Source of the DNA: Cellulosilyticum sp.
GTDB lineage: Bacteria; Bacillota; Clostridia; Lachnospirales; Cellulosilyticaceae
Direction of reading: 5' to 3'
Length of the DNA: 64,000 bases
NCBI GenBank assembly: GCA_015058045.1
Contig: SVDC01000003.1
Span: forward strand, 1 to 64,000
The position numbers and the translations under genes are program-made. Shown in pieces: positions 32,410-42,987 of the stretch. The notes beneath the pieces are model-generated. The model was not told the DNA's origin. It did no database searches and was given only the letters and a program-made list of their open reading frames with translations. Position 1 is the first letter of the stretch, and the number at the start of each line of letters is the position of its first letter.

Positions 32410-32724
32410 CTATAATTCAAAAGATAACATTTTCATTTTCTTTCCACTTGGAACCATGGCTTTATGCTTATGTTCTACTCCACCTGATATAAAGACAATA
32501 TCCCCTTCTTTAAAATGTTCCCTATGATTTTCAAACTCTACATGAAACTCACCTTCAAGAATAACGCCTATATGACCATGGGTACACCATTCTAACTCCT
32601 TATACTGATCTGTTAATTCCATCAAGCGTAAAACTTTACCATCTCTTTCAAATTTCTTATAGCGCATACCCTCACATGCATTTACCCATTCAATTGTTTC
32701 AAACTCTACTAAATGTTTATCCAT
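32410..32724 (-). CDS. Cupin domain protein
   Basis: 104 aa; HGHIGVILEGEFHVEFENHREHFKEGDIVFISGGVEHKHKA. Confidence 0.85.
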   Translation of the reverse strand: MDKHLVEFETIEWVNACEGMRYKKFERDGKVLRLMELTDQYKELEWCTHGHIGVILEGEFHVEFENHREHFKEGDIVFISGGVEHKHKAMVPSGKKMKMLSFEL

Positions 32725-32885
32725 CCTAATTCTCCTTAATAAAATTCACTCCTTAAATATATGTAATCTTATGCTTTATCCGCTTATTCTTCGCCATATA
32801 TGATTTCATTTTATATATCGTTTATAAAAAAATCAATATAATTAATATATTCTAACTTTATATCAAAAAATAAGTTTTAATATAA

Positions 32886-32918
32886 AAAAAGCCAACAAAG
32901 TTTTCCTTGGTTAGCTTC
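32886..32918 (-). terminator. Terminator downstream of thiD
   Basis: AGCTAACCAAGG-aaaac-TTTGTTGGCT then T7 on minus strand. Confidence 0.7.
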
Positions 32919-32954
32919 TTAAATTTCCTATATTGATTTTAGAAATACACTACT

Positions 32955-33737
32955 TTATAACTGATATACATGGCAAAGTGGCCCTGCACCTTTTCCTAGG
33001 TCAAAGTCAACGGCTAATGCACCTATTAAATATTGTTTAGCGTTTTTAATGCTCTCATCTAGACCATACCCTGCTGCAAGATTACAAGCAATAGCAGAAG
33101 AAAGGGTACATCCTGTACCATGAGTATTTGTACTTTGAATACGTTCTGCTTTATACCAGTATTTTGTTTTATTGACATATAGTAAATCTGTGGCATCATT
33201 TACAAGATGACCACCCTTAACAAGCACTGCCCCTTCTAAGTAATCAGCAATTTTTATTGCAGCCTCAATCATTCCCTCTTCATTTTCAATGACTAAACCG
33301 CTTAAAATTTCTGCTTCTGGGATATTAGGTGTAATGACTGTTGCTATAGGTAACAGCTTTTTAATAAGGGTTTCTCTTGCATCATCTAATAATAATTTTC
33401 CCCCACTTGTTGCTACCATCACTGGGTCAACAACAATATTTTTAGCTTGATATTGTTTTAATTTATCTGCAATCACTTCTATAATCTTACGATTAGAAAC
33501 CATTCCTATTTTCACTGCATCTGGCACAATATCATTAAAAATACAATCTAGTTGATTTGCAACAAACTCCGGTGTTGCCTCCATAATACCATAAACACCT
33601 GTTGTATTTTGTGCTGTAAGTGCTGTAATCACACTCATTGCATACATTTTATGTACGGTAATTGTTTTTATATCCGCCTGTATACCAGCCCCACCACTAC
33701 AATCTGAACCTGCAATCGTTAGTACTTTTTTAATCAT
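32955..33737 (-). CDS. thiD: Hydroxymethylpyrimidine/phosphomethylpyrimidine kinase
   Basis: TIAGSDCSGGAGIQADIKT, DPVMVATSG, VLVKGGH, THGTGCTLSSAIA. Confidence 0.97.
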   Translation of the reverse strand: MIKKVLTIAGSDCSGGAGIQADIKTITVHKMYAMSVITALTAQNTTGVYGIMEATPEFVANQLDCIFNDIVPDAVKIGMVSNRKIIEVIADKLKQYQAKNIVVDPVMVATSGGKLLLDDARETLIKKLLPIATVITPNIPEAEILSGLVIENEEGMIEAAIKIADYLEGAVLVKGGHLVNDATDLLYVNKTKYWYKAERIQSTNTHGTGCTLSSAIACNLAAGYGLDESIKNAKQYLIGALAVDFDLGKGAGPLCHVYQL

Positions 33738-33763
33738 AATGATTCCTGCTTTCTACGTATACT

Positions 33764-34408
33764 CTATTTATAACTTACCATCTCTTGAGATAACTTCTTA
33801 AGCTGCCTACATTGCTCCTTAATGTGTTTACTTCCAAAAATAGCAGATACAAGAGCAACCCCATCTACCCCTGAACCTTTAAGTTCTAAAATATTTCCCT
33901 CATGTATGCCACCTATTGCCACAACAGGTATCTTTACAGACTTGCAAATATCTTTTAAAGTCCCATAGCTTACAGCATTGGCATCCAACTTTGTACTTGT
34001 AGAAAATACAGCACCTACCCCAAGATAATCTGCCCCATTTTTTTCAGCTAAAATAGCCTGTTCTACTGTTTGTACAGAGACACCTAATATTTTTTCATCT
34101 CCAATTTTGGCACGCACATCTTCTGCTGACATATCTTTCTGCCCTACATGTATCCCATCTGCATCACAGCGAAGTGCAATCTCCACATTATCATTAATGA
34201 TTAATGGCACATGATACTTTTCACAGATCACCTTCATTTCAATAGCTTCTAATAAAAATGTTTCCTTAGCTAGCTCTTTTTCTCGAAGCTGAACGCATGT
34301 GACACCACCTTCTAGTGCTTCTTCTACTTGCTGAAAAAGTGTCTTTTCCTTCGTCCATGTCCTATCTGTTACGGCATAAAGTAACATTGTTTCCTTATCG
34401 CATTTCAT
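33764..34408 (-). CDS. thiE: Thiamine-phosphate synthase
   Basis: [55 protein letters not shown]. Confidence 0.96.
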   Translation of the reverse strand: MKCDKETMLLYAVTDRTWTKEKTLFQQVEEALEGGVTCVQLREKELAKETFLLEAIEMKVICEKYHVPLIINDNVEIALRCDADGIHVGQKDMSAEDVRAKIGDEKILGVSVQTVEQAILAEKNGADYLGVGAVFSTSTKLDANAVSYGTLKDICKSVKIPVVAIGGIHEGNILELKGSGVDGVALVSAIFGSKHIKEQCRQLKKLSQEMVSYK

Positions 34409-35225
34409 ACTTTGCCCCCTCTTCTAGGCTTTCTCCTGTAAGATGGAAGATTTCATCTATTATATAATTTCTATAAGTTGCATTCCCATCTTGTTTAGTT
34501 AATCTATTAAAAGCCTTTTCACCACAAAGTCCCATTGCACATAGAGACGCAATAGTAGCTTCTAATGGTGTACTAGAATTGGCAGTAATATATGCTCCAG
34601 TCATTGCACTTAACATACAACCAGTTCCTGTAATTTGGCTCATCATTGGATTTCCATTGTAAATGACATAAGCTTGTTCTTTGCTCGTTACAATATCTAT
34701 TGCTCCTGTAATGGCTATAACTGCTCCTGTTTCTTTGGCGAATGCTTTCGCAAATGTAATGGTTTGATCTAGTGTTTGATCTGTTACTGTATCTGCCACA
34801 TCTGCATCTACCCCTCTAGAGGTTCCACTCCCAAGAGCAAGTTGCTTAATCTCCGAAATGTTCCCTCTAATCACAGTAAATTTAACTTCCTTTAACAATT
34901 GACTGGCTACTTCGTTACGGTATTTTGATGCGCCTACACCTACTGGATCCAGTATGACAGGATGCCCTAATTCATTAGCTTTTTTACCTGCTAAAAGCAT
35001 GGCTGGTACAGTATTTTGATTCAGTGTTCCCATATTGATGTTTAAGCCCCCACAAATAGATGTAATATCTTCTACCTCATTTATATCATCAGACATAATA
35101 GGTGAAGCACCGCATGCCAATAAAATATTGGCACAATCATTTACTGTCACGTAGTTTGTAATATTATGTATTAGTGGCCTATTCTTTCTTACATGATTAA
35201 GTTGTTCTCTAAGTATTTCTTTCAT
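34395..35225 (-). CDS. thiM: Hydroxyethylthiazole kinase
   Basis: LIHNITNYVTVNDCANILLACGASPIM, LDPVGVGAS, ITGTGCMLSA. Confidence 0.97.
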   Translation of the reverse strand: MKEILREQLNHVRKNRPLIHNITNYVTVNDCANILLACGASPIMSDDINEVEDITSICGGLNINMGTLNQNTVPAMLLAGKKANELGHPVILDPVGVGASKYRNEVASQLLKEVKFTVIRGNISEIKQLALGSGTSRGVDADVADTVTDQTLDQTITFAKAFAKETGAVIAITGAIDIVTSKEQAYVIYNGNPMMSQITGTGCMLSAMTGAYITANSSTPLEATIASLCAMGLCGEKAFNRLTKQDGNATYRNYIIDEIFHLTGESLEEGAKYEMR

Positions 35226-35260
35226 ATAATCCTACTTTCCTGACAGGAGAAAAAGAATTA

Positions 35261-35296
35261 AAAAAGCGAAGAAACCCAAAATAAGTTTCTTCGCTT
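35261..35296 (-). terminator. Riboswitch expression-platform terminator
   Basis: AAGCGAAGAAAC-ttattttg-GGTTTCTTCGCTT then T6 on minus strand, between riboswitch and thiM. Confidence 0.88.
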
Positions 35297-35297
35297 A

Positions 35298-35398
35298 CAC
35301 AGTCGTCGATTACTTCCTACGTTGGCATTACCCAAATCAGGTTAAAGGGTCGAAGTTAGATGACTTCCTCTCAGCCTGCTTCACAAGCTCCCCTGTCA
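35298..35398 (-). promoter_or_regulatory. TPP (THI element) riboswitch upstream of thiMED
   Basis: Minus strand contains GGGGAGC..GCTGAGAGGAAG..GACCCTTTAACCTGATTTGGGTAATGCCAACGTAGGAAGT, close to the THI-box consensus. Confidence 0.96.
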
Positions 35399-35548
35399 TA
35401 TTTTTTATTTATAATATAATAACCAAAACAATTTGTCAATTATTTCTGAAAACTACTTACTTACCCTTACATCTATATTATCAAAACGTTAACCCCTAAT
35501 ATAAATCATGAAATTTAAACCAATCTCATAATAAACTTTATTCGTACG

Positions 35549-36127
35549 CTATTCCTTAGCTTCTTTTAATTTACTATATTGCTTTCTTGTCTGATTCAAT
35601 ATAATTAAAAAATAAATATTGATTCCAAAAGTTATAATCGCCAACACAATAACTATTATTGGAACAATCTGTGCAATCTTTTGAATAATTATAACAACAT
35701 AAGTAGCCAGTGTTAAAATGACATCTACCTTCCAAATACTATATAGGGATTCTGAATCTAAATATCCATGATATTTTTCCTCTATATCAGCTACCCCCTT
35801 AATCATATCATAAATCATAGCTAATTCTATCACTGCAAATACTACACTTATGCCAACAGAAAAGAATCCACTAAGTAGATCATTTAAACCAAATACTTCC
35901 ATCCCATACCTAATCAAGGAATAGGTGATTAGGATCTGTATGTAAGACTTAACCTTTATAAAATAGTCACTCTCTTCTAAAAGTTTTACTGCTCCTCTTA
36001 AAATAAAAATATAGCCTATAAAGTCAGGCAGTAGCATGATCTTTAACTCCGCAAAGCTTATATTTAATTGGATAAAACATAATAGAAATCCTAAAAATAT
36101 ATTATTCATCTGATTATTACTCCCCAT
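35549..36127 (-). CDS. Hypothetical membrane protein
   Basis: 192 aa, multiple TM segments. Confidence 0.65.
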   Translation of the reverse strand: MGSNNQMNNIFLGFLLCFIQLNISFAELKIMLLPDFIGYIFILRGAVKLLEESDYFIKVKSYIQILITYSLIRYGMEVFGLNDLLSGFFSVGISVVFAVIELAMIYDMIKGVADIEEKYHGYLDSESLYSIWKVDVILTLATYVVIIIQKIAQIVPIIVIVLAIITFGINIYFLIILNQTRKQYSKLKEAKE

Positions 36128-36140
36128 CCTATAAAAAAGC

Positions 36141-36420
36141 TTATCTAACTTTTATTTCCTTGTGAATGACAAACCCAAGTTGTCTATAGAGCCCAATGGC
36201 TTTTTCATTCCATTTTGCAACATGTAATATAATAGGTAGAGCATTTTGTTTCCTTATATGATGGATACCCCAAAGCAAAAGCTCTTTGCCATACCCTTTA
36301 CCCTGCTCATCATTTTTCACAATCAAATCATCTATCTCATTACCATAGCAGGAAACTGCACCAATAATGGTATCTTCCTTAATCAAAAGATAAATGTCTT
36401 TTGCCTTATCCTTCAGCTAC
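36141..36420 (-). pseudogene. N-terminally truncated GNAT acetyltransferase remnant
   Basis: ORF covers only the C-terminal half (NDEQGKGYGKELLLWGIHHI..LYRQLGFVIH); reading frame continues upstream as LKDKAKDIYLLIKED.. until an in-frame TAG. Confidence 0.65.
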
Positions 36421-36438
36421 TCAAACTTTGAATAAAAT

Positions 36439-37074
36439 TTAATAACGTATCCCTTCAATCACCCTATTTACAATATATATCGCTAACCATAGGATAAATA
36501 TAATTACAAATATACTCGAAATGATTTTACTTTTTCTATCCCTAGTTTTTAGCGCAATGATACTAAATATACATAAACCTAAAACTGGAATACCTAATAT
36601 CATGAATATAAGTAATGCAGCAAAAGCAAAATAAGCAAAGGTAACTCGTGCCTCTTCTAAATTTGCCTCTTCTACTAAAATACTATATCCAAACACAAAA
36701 AACACGTTACATAATATAACTAGAAAAACACCTAAAAGCCCTACCCCAATTAATCCATAAAGAATCTTTTTATGTTCTTTCTTTTTCTGCACCTTAGCTT
36801 CCTCAACAACTTGTGTAACTATATATTCTTTACTTTGTTCTACTTTATGTTCTTCATCTTCAGTTTCTCTTTTTCCTCTTATAAGTTCCGTTATAGAAAT
36901 ATCCAAGATACTAGCTAAGTTATCAAGTAATGTAATATCCGGAAAACTATTTCCATTTTCCCATCTTGATACAGCTTTATTAGTTACATTTAATTTATTA
37001 GCCAATTCTTGTTGTGTATATCCTTTTTTTACTCTTAATTGTTTAATCAAATTTCCGGTTTTCTCTTTATCCAT
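36439..37074 (-). CDS. XRE-family helix-turn-helix regulator with C-terminal TM segments
   Basis: LIKQLRVKKGYTQQELANKLNVTNKAVSRWENGNSFPDITLLDNLASIL HTH; two TM segments. Confidence 0.92.
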   Translation of the reverse strand: MDKEKTGNLIKQLRVKKGYTQQELANKLNVTNKAVSRWENGNSFPDITLLDNLASILDISITELIRGKRETEDEEHKVEQSKEYIVTQVVEEAKVQKKKEHKKILYGLIGVGLLGVFLVILCNVFFVFGYSILVEEANLEEARVTFAYFAFAALLIFMILGIPVLGLCIFSIIALKTRDRKSKIISSIFVIIFILWLAIYIVNRVIEGIRY

Positions 37075-37284
37075 CTTTTCCCCTCCTTATAAAAATCTTA
37101 TATAACTCAGGCAAAAAATACAATCTATCAGTAAGAGAATCCCCAAATATCGTACCATTTTACACTTAAATAGGCTCTATGTACTTCATTTCATATCCCC
37201 ATATGAATTTTTTACTATTAACTGCTTCTATTATTCTATGTATCTTTTCTAGTAGACCATTGAAGTTGATTCATTTTGATTCTC

Positions 37285-37677
37285 CTATGTCTGAGCAAAT
37301 CTCAGTAAATACCCATCTGGATCTTGAAGTAAAATTTCTTTTTGATAGATTATTTCCCCATTACATTCATATTGACTCTCCATAATATCCCTAAATAATG
37401 GTATTTGGTGTTTCTTCATCTGATCTGCTATCTGCTTCACATCTTTGACTTTAATTTGAAAATTGATACCCTTTCCAAAAGGGTATTCTAATTTTCCAGT
37501 GCTCCAATATCCATTGATTTCTTCTAGCATTATTTGTGCTTCACCTAAAGATAGAAATACAAACTTATCCTCTGTTCTTTCATACTCAACATTAAATCCT
37601 AGTATCTGAGTATAAAACTTCTTTGATACCTCGATACTTGATACTGATAATTCTGGTATTAATCCATTAAATTTCAT
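37285..37677 (-). CDS. VOC/glyoxalase-bleomycin resistance superfamily protein
   Basis: MKFNGLIPELSVSSIEVSKKFYTQILGFNVEYE..EILLQDPDGYLLRF. Confidence 0.9.
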   Translation of the reverse strand: MKFNGLIPELSVSSIEVSKKFYTQILGFNVEYERTEDKFVFLSLGEAQIMLEEINGYWSTGKLEYPFGKGINFQIKVKDVKQIADQMKKHQIPLFRDIMESQYECNGEIIYQKEILLQDPDGYLLRFAQT

Positions 37678-37694
37678 ATTTATCCCCCTTAAGT

Positions 37695-38573
37695 CTACAT
37701 TGTGTGTTTTAATTCTGGTAACCTTTTAGTAATAGCCGCTGCTACTGCACCTGCTCCTATATGACAGGCTACACTTAATGGAAGTGGTGCCGCTTCAATG
37801 TGAAACTGTGGAAAGGTTTCTTTCAGTTCGTCTACCCATCTAGCCGCCTCTTCTTCATTACAGGTGTATGCTGCTTGAACCCGAACTTCTTCCGGTGTAT
37901 AGACTTCCATTCGCTTCATAGAATCTTTTAAAGCATTTATAATACACTGCTTTGCTTTTTTGCTCCCTCTCACTTTTGCATAAGCATCCAATTTTTCTCC
38001 ATGAATCTGTAAAATAGGTCTAATGTTTAAAATAGTTCCTATAGTTGCCACAGCAGGCGTAATTCTTCCACCTTTTTTAAGATACTTTAAATCTTCTACT
38101 GAAATATAAATATCTGAATTCAATCGATCACGTTCTAGAATTTGTTTAACCTCTTCACTGGTTTTCCCCATCCTAACTAATGCAATAGCATCTTCTACTG
38201 AGGACTTTTGTGGTACAGATATACGTTGATTATCAATCACATATACTTTTCCATCATACTCTTGTGCCATACTCATAGCACTTTCACATGATGAAGAAAG
38301 TCCACTAGACATAGGAATATAAATCACTTCATCATAAGATGCTAATAGTTGGTCCCACCTTTGCTTAACCTCTCCTAAGGCTGGCATAGACGTATAAATT
38401 TCTGCACCTTCTTCTTGCTCTTTAAAGAATGCCTCCCTTGAAAGATTAATACCTTCTTTATAATGTTTTTCATTGATTGTAAATGGCATAGCAAGAACAC
38501 TAACTCCCATTTGCCTTCCTTTTTCTTCTGTGATTCCGCTATTAGTATCTGTCATAATAGCTATCTTCTTCAT
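37695..38573 (-). CDS. DegV family fatty-acid-binding protein
   Basis: IAIMTDTNSGI, TSMPALGEV, IPMSSGLSSSCESA, HIGAGAVAAAI. Confidence 0.92.
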   Translation of the reverse strand: MKKIAIMTDTNSGITEEKGRQMGVSVLAMPFTINEKHYKEGINLSREAFFKEQEEGAEIYTSMPALGEVKQRWDQLLASYDEVIYIPMSSGLSSSCESAMSMAQEYDGKVYVIDNQRISVPQKSSVEDAIALVRMGKTSEEVKQILERDRLNSDIYISVEDLKYLKKGGRITPAVATIGTILNIRPILQIHGEKLDAYAKVRGSKKAKQCIINALKDSMKRMEVYTPEEVRVQAAYTCNEEEAARWVDELKETFPQFHIEAAPLPLSVACHIGAGAVAAAITKRLPELKHTM

Positions 38574-38770
38574 GTCTTGTACTCCTTTATGTCATTTAAA
38601 TACTTTAAACTAACCTCAATTATATTTTAACATCTTAAAAATATTATGAATTATTTTCACAAAATCTTTATTTATTAATTCTTTACTTAATGATACTTTT
38701 TTATTCTTATAAATAAACACTAGAATACTACTGAGTATCCTCTTTTAACAGCAGCTCCTTCCTCCTACTA

Positions 38771-38806
38771 CAAAAACTCCTAACTATAATCGTTAAGAGT
38801 TTTTTG
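38771..38806 (-). terminator. Hairpin, probable terminator downstream of the serine hydrolase gene
   Basis: CAAAAACTCcTAACtataatcGTTAaGAGTTTTTTG. Confidence 0.6.
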
Positions 38807-38872
38807 TATCACACTAAGTCAGCTATGACTTAATCATTCTTTATTCTTATCATTTTTGAAAGAAATACTAGA

Positions 38873-40369
38873 TTAGATTTTTTTTCCAGAGAACACTCCA
38901 TCATATTCATTAAAAAGACTTTCTTCGATTTTCCTAAATAAAACGGTTACGTAATCTTCATAGAAACTAAATCCCATAAATAAATTCCCGATAGCCGAAT
39001 CAATAATCTGAAGCTTAATAAGGAAATAATGATCCATTCTCCAAGCAGCTGATGCTGCATATTTTAAATGATAGTCCGGAAAGTCTCCTATAGCATTATC
39101 ACCTATAAGAAAATTAATGCTATGTGTTCCCGTATGATTCTCATAAACGAATTGGCCTCTTGTCTCATCTTCAAAATGTAAAGAAATATTTTTTACACCA
39201 CATGGATTGACATCACAAATATATGTTTTATGATTAATTTCCTTGACTATTGGCGATGTTGTATCTCCAGATAACGCTAATAATCTACGACTATTCATAA
39301 AGTTTTCTAAGTCTTTAGGGAGTATTTCCTTGGAAATGCTCTGTACATTGTCCATATCACATCCTGTAGGTATTTTATCGTATACCTCCTGCCAAAAAGC
39401 ATCATATATAAGCTGTACACCACCTTGGCGTCCTTGGGCATCGGCAGTTGTAATCATATAAATATCTTTTTCAGGGACATATAGCGCTAGCTGTCCACCC
39501 ATCCCAAACATAACGTATCCACCATGAGTGGTCTGCCACAGCTGATAACCATACCCCTGAATCTCTTCTAACGTAGTCTGCTTTGCTATAGGGTCTGCAT
39601 GACGAAGCTTTGCAGTTTTTACATACTCCTTAGGCAAGTACTGTTTATCATTTAACTTACCATCATTGACAATGAGCATCATCATAATCAATATATCTCT
39701 TGGCGTTGCACACATTCCTGAGCCGCCCATACTAATACCAGTAGGATCTGTAAGACAGTATGCCTCTTTAGAAAAACCTAGTTCATCCAATCCCTTACTT
39801 CTTAAATAATCTAGGAAATTCATCCCAGATAATTTCTCCACAAGTGCACCTAGAACATGGGTTGAGGAAGTATCATAAGAAAAATTAGTCCCTGGTACAT
39901 TTGTAGGCGGTGTTCTGAAAAACGACTCTACCCAATCTGTTATATCCTTTGTCTTATATGTCGTTTTTTCATGACATGTCCTCATCGTTAACATCTGTCT
40001 GATGGTAAGCATTGCAGTATAAGGATAAGGCCCTTCTTCTGGCTGTTTTTCAGGAAAGTAGTCTACAATATGATCATCTAAAGAAAGTTTACCCTCTTCT
40101 TCTAAAAGCCCAATAGCCATAGATACAAAACTTTTACTTATTGAAAACATTCTATGCAGAGAATCCTGATTATACGGCTCATAATAGGCTTCCATACAAA
40201 TTTTGTTATGACGCATAATGATGACACTGTGAAGTGGTAATAATTGATTTTCTAACCTTGTAAGAAAATTGATAAGATAACCTGAATCAATCCCCACTTC
40301 TTCTGGCACGCAAGTTGTAAAATTCATCGTATTAAACCCCTTTATAACGTATGTAATAAATCTTAACAC
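38873..40369 (-). CDS. Serine hydrolase (beta-lactamase/class C-like)
   Basis: MFSISKSFVSMAIGLLEEEGKLSLDD (SxxK), SYDTSSTHVLGALVEKLSG (YxS/N-like), HGGYVMFGMGG. Confidence 0.88.
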   Translation of the reverse strand: MLRFITYVIKGFNTMNFTTCVPEEVGIDSGYLINFLTRLENQLLPLHSVIIMRHNKICMEAYYEPYNQDSLHRMFSISKSFVSMAIGLLEEEGKLSLDDHIVDYFPEKQPEEGPYPYTAMLTIRQMLTMRTCHEKTTYKTKDITDWVESFFRTPPTNVPGTNFSYDTSSTHVLGALVEKLSGMNFLDYLRSKGLDELGFSKEAYCLTDPTGISMGGSGMCATPRDILIMMMLIVNDGKLNDKQYLPKEYVKTAKLRHADPIAKQTTLEEIQGYGYQLWQTTHGGYVMFGMGGQLALYVPEKDIYMITTADAQGRQGGVQLIYDAFWQEVYDKIPTGCDMDNVQSISKEILPKDLENFMNSRRLLALSGDTTSPIVKEINHKTYICDVNPCGVKNISLHFEDETRGQFVYENHTGTHSINFLIGDNAIGDFPDYHLKYAASAAWRMDHYFLIKLQIIDSAIGNLFMGFSFYEDYVTVLFRKIEESLFNEYDGVFSGKKI

Positions 40370-40460
40370 AATTATATCTTACAATTATGAATAATTCTAT
40401 TATATTACGTAAAATCCTCTCCGTAAGTTAACTACACAAAATACAAGCAAATGCTCTTAT

Positions 40461-41336
40461 CTATAGCCACCAGAAAGAATAATGCTCTTGTTTTTCAAAT
40501 CCAAGATTATAATAAAATGGTTGATCAGATATCACATAAGCTTCTTTAGCACCTAATAATCTACAGCGATTCAATGCTTCATATACAATAGCCTTCCCTA
40601 ATCCTTCCTTTCGATACTCAGGAATAGTACAGACAGGTTCAATATAGGCATAGTCAGTTTCTTCTGCAATCCAGCAATTACAGTGTGCAATGAAATTTCC
40701 ATTTTTATCTGCAACTACTAAGCAAAGGTCACTTCTAAAATGTGGTCGTTTTACTTCTTCATAAATCAACTGATCTTCAAATTCTTTTTTATCATTACCA
40801 TGGTCAAATCCCTGCCATAATACCCATTGATACTGATAGACATCGTCTTTTAAGTTAATTTCCTTTATTGTATGCTCTTTTGGAATAGAATATTGTAATA
40901 TCTCCTCTAGCCTTATTTTTAAAATAGTTTCATCTTGTTTAGCTTTATGAAATCCTTTCTCTAATAATACTTTTTGCAATTCTTTATTGCTATCATTTAC
41001 AGCAATCCCTAGCCCTGAATCATCTTTTAGATTTTCACAGGCATAATCAATAATTTCCGATAAAATTTCCTGCCACTCCGATAAACATCCGCAAAAGGCT
41101 TCTCCAAAATACTGATCATAGATTGCAGCACCTACGATAGTCTGCTCATGCCACCATAGTCCAATGTGGTGCATGAGAGTTTTATCAAAGTCAGTATGAT
41201 AATACATCCATTCCCATCTAGCCCAGTTCCAATTTATATGCTCCTTATTTTTTTTGTTAAGCTCTATCAGAAAGTTACATACATCTTTATAATTTTCATC
41301 TTTATAATTTGTAAATCTGATTTTTCTTTCAGTCAT
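40461..41336 (-). CDS. GNAT family acetyltransferase (double-domain length)
   Basis: EPVCTIPEYRKEGLGKAIVYEALNRCRLLGAKEAYVIS. Confidence 0.85.
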   Translation of the reverse strand: MTERKIRFTNYKDENYKDVCNFLIELNKKNKEHINWNWARWEWMYYHTDFDKTLMHHIGLWWHEQTIVGAAIYDQYFGEAFCGCLSEWQEILSEIIDYACENLKDDSGLGIAVNDSNKELQKVLLEKGFHKAKQDETILKIRLEEILQYSIPKEHTIKEINLKDDVYQYQWVLWQGFDHGNDKKEFEDQLIYEEVKRPHFRSDLCLVVADKNGNFIAHCNCWIAEETDYAYIEPVCTIPEYRKEGLGKAIVYEALNRCRLLGAKEAYVISDQPFYYNLGFEKQEHYSFWWL

Positions 41337-41420
41337 ATTTCCTCTTTCCTCCTATGTACATTTCTGTGTAAGTCTGCCTTAATTAAATTTGCATCAACTT
41401 ATCTCTATTATCATCACGAA

Positions 41421-41786
41421 TTATCTTCCGCCTAAAGTAATCATATCTAAAAAGGAAAAAATACTCATATTAAAGAAATCTACAAACATATGAGAAATAA
41501 CGCACAACCATAAATTCTTTGTTTTAATATAAATTGTTCCCCACAAGCATCCCATAATCAATAATGATACAATCATAGCTGGCTCTCGTAATGTATGTGA
41601 AAATACACCCCACATAAACGGATGACTTAATGTAAACATAATGGTAGTAAATAATACTGCCATTTTAGGCGATGTATCTAACCCCTCAATCATAAGCCTA
41701 TTAAAATGATTAGAAAAGGAGCAATAATATATCTCGTTCTTTTCATAAAATTCCTCCACATAAAATACTTTAATCATTTCTAACAT
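41421..41786 (-). pseudogene. C-terminal fragment of CPBP-family intramembrane protease
   Basis: Retains FTLSHPFMW and SHMFVDFFN motifs, but the N-terminal TM region and a canonical EExxxR motif are missing. Confidence 0.5.
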
Positions 41787-41954
41787 AAAAACTTAATTTA
41801 TTTTTAATATCGCTAATTATAAATTATTTTAACATAAATATATCAAAAAACAAAAAATTTCAAAACCTACTATATCTAAGTAAAAAATATTTTAACTTTG
41901 TTAGAGCCAATATTTAAAGAATATTTCTTGAACAACTTTTTCTACTCTTTAAAT

Positions 41955-41985
41955 AAAAAACAGCCTAGAACTTATGTCCTAGACT
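41955..41985 (-). terminator. Terminator downstream of metA
   Basis: AGTCTAGGAC-ataa-GTTCTAGGCT then GTTTTTTATTT on minus strand. Confidence 0.75.
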
Positions 41986-42044
41986 ATTCATCTTATTCTA
42001 TTAAAAGTAGTATGACACTACAGCCTAATACTCCAAGTCTTCTA

Positions 42045-42956
42045 CTACATTTTTTCCAAATCATAAGGTGTAACTTGATATACATAGTAATTAAGCCAAT
42101 TTGAAAAAATAGCATACATATGAGAGCGCCAACGTACCGTTACGCCTTCTTCCATATGGTCATTTTTATAATAATGTTTTGGCATTTGAATAGATAATCC
42201 TTTTCCTAAATCTCTTTTATACTCTTGATCTAGAGTCATTGGATCATATTCTCCATGTCCTGTCATAAAAACTTTCTTGCCATCTTCTGAAATAACTAGA
42301 CCTACACCTGATTCCTCAGAATGTAATAATAGTTTTAAACTATTACATTTTTCAACATCTTCCCTTTGAATGGTGCTATGTCTAGAATGTGGTATATTCA
42401 CATAATCATCTAACCCCTGTAAGAGTTTCTCATCTTGTATTTTTGTATGTTCAAATATCCCAAACATCTTTTCTGACAACTGATATTTAGGTATACCATA
42501 ATGATAATAAAGTCCTGCCTGTGCCCCCCAGCAAATATGAAAAGTAGAAGTCACATGAGTATTACTCCATTCCATTATTTCTTTTAGTTCATTCCAGTAG
42601 TTTACTTCTTCAAATTCCATTTGTTCTACTGGCGCACCTGTTATAATTAAACCATCAAAGTTCTGATGTGCTATTTCTTGAAATGTTTTATAAAATGTTT
42701 CTAAGTATATACTAGATGTATTTTTGGAGTCATGTGATAAAGGTCTTACAAGGGTAATATCCATCTGTAATGGCGTATTACTTAATAATCTTAAAAGCTG
42801 CACTTCTGTTTCTTGTTTAACTGGCATCAAATTTAAAATGGCTATTTTTAACTCTCTAATATCTTGAGTTACAGCCCTCGTTTCATCCATAACAAATATA
42901 TCTTCTTTTTGTAAAATTTCAATTGCAGGTAATGTATTCGGCACTCTGATTGGCAA
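42045..42956 (-). CDS. metA: Homoserine O-acyltransferase (MetA family)
   Basis: [71 protein letters not shown]. Confidence 0.97.
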   Translation of the reverse strand: MPIRVPNTLPAIEILQKEDIFVMDETRAVTQDIRELKIAILNLMPVKQETEVQLLRLLSNTPLQMDITLVRPLSHDSKNTSSIYLETFYKTFQEIAHQNFDGLIITGAPVEQMEFEEVNYWNELKEIMEWSNTHVTSTFHICWGAQAGLYYHYGIPKYQLSEKMFGIFEHTKIQDEKLLQGLDDYVNIPHSRHSTIQREDVEKCNSLKLLLHSEESGVGLVISEDGKKVFMTGHGEYDPMTLDQEYKRDLGKGLSIQMPKHYYKNDHMEEGVTVRWRSHMYAIFSNWLNYYVYQVTPYDLEKM

Positions 42957-42987
42957 TTTTACTCGTCTCCCCTCTTGTAACTTTAAT

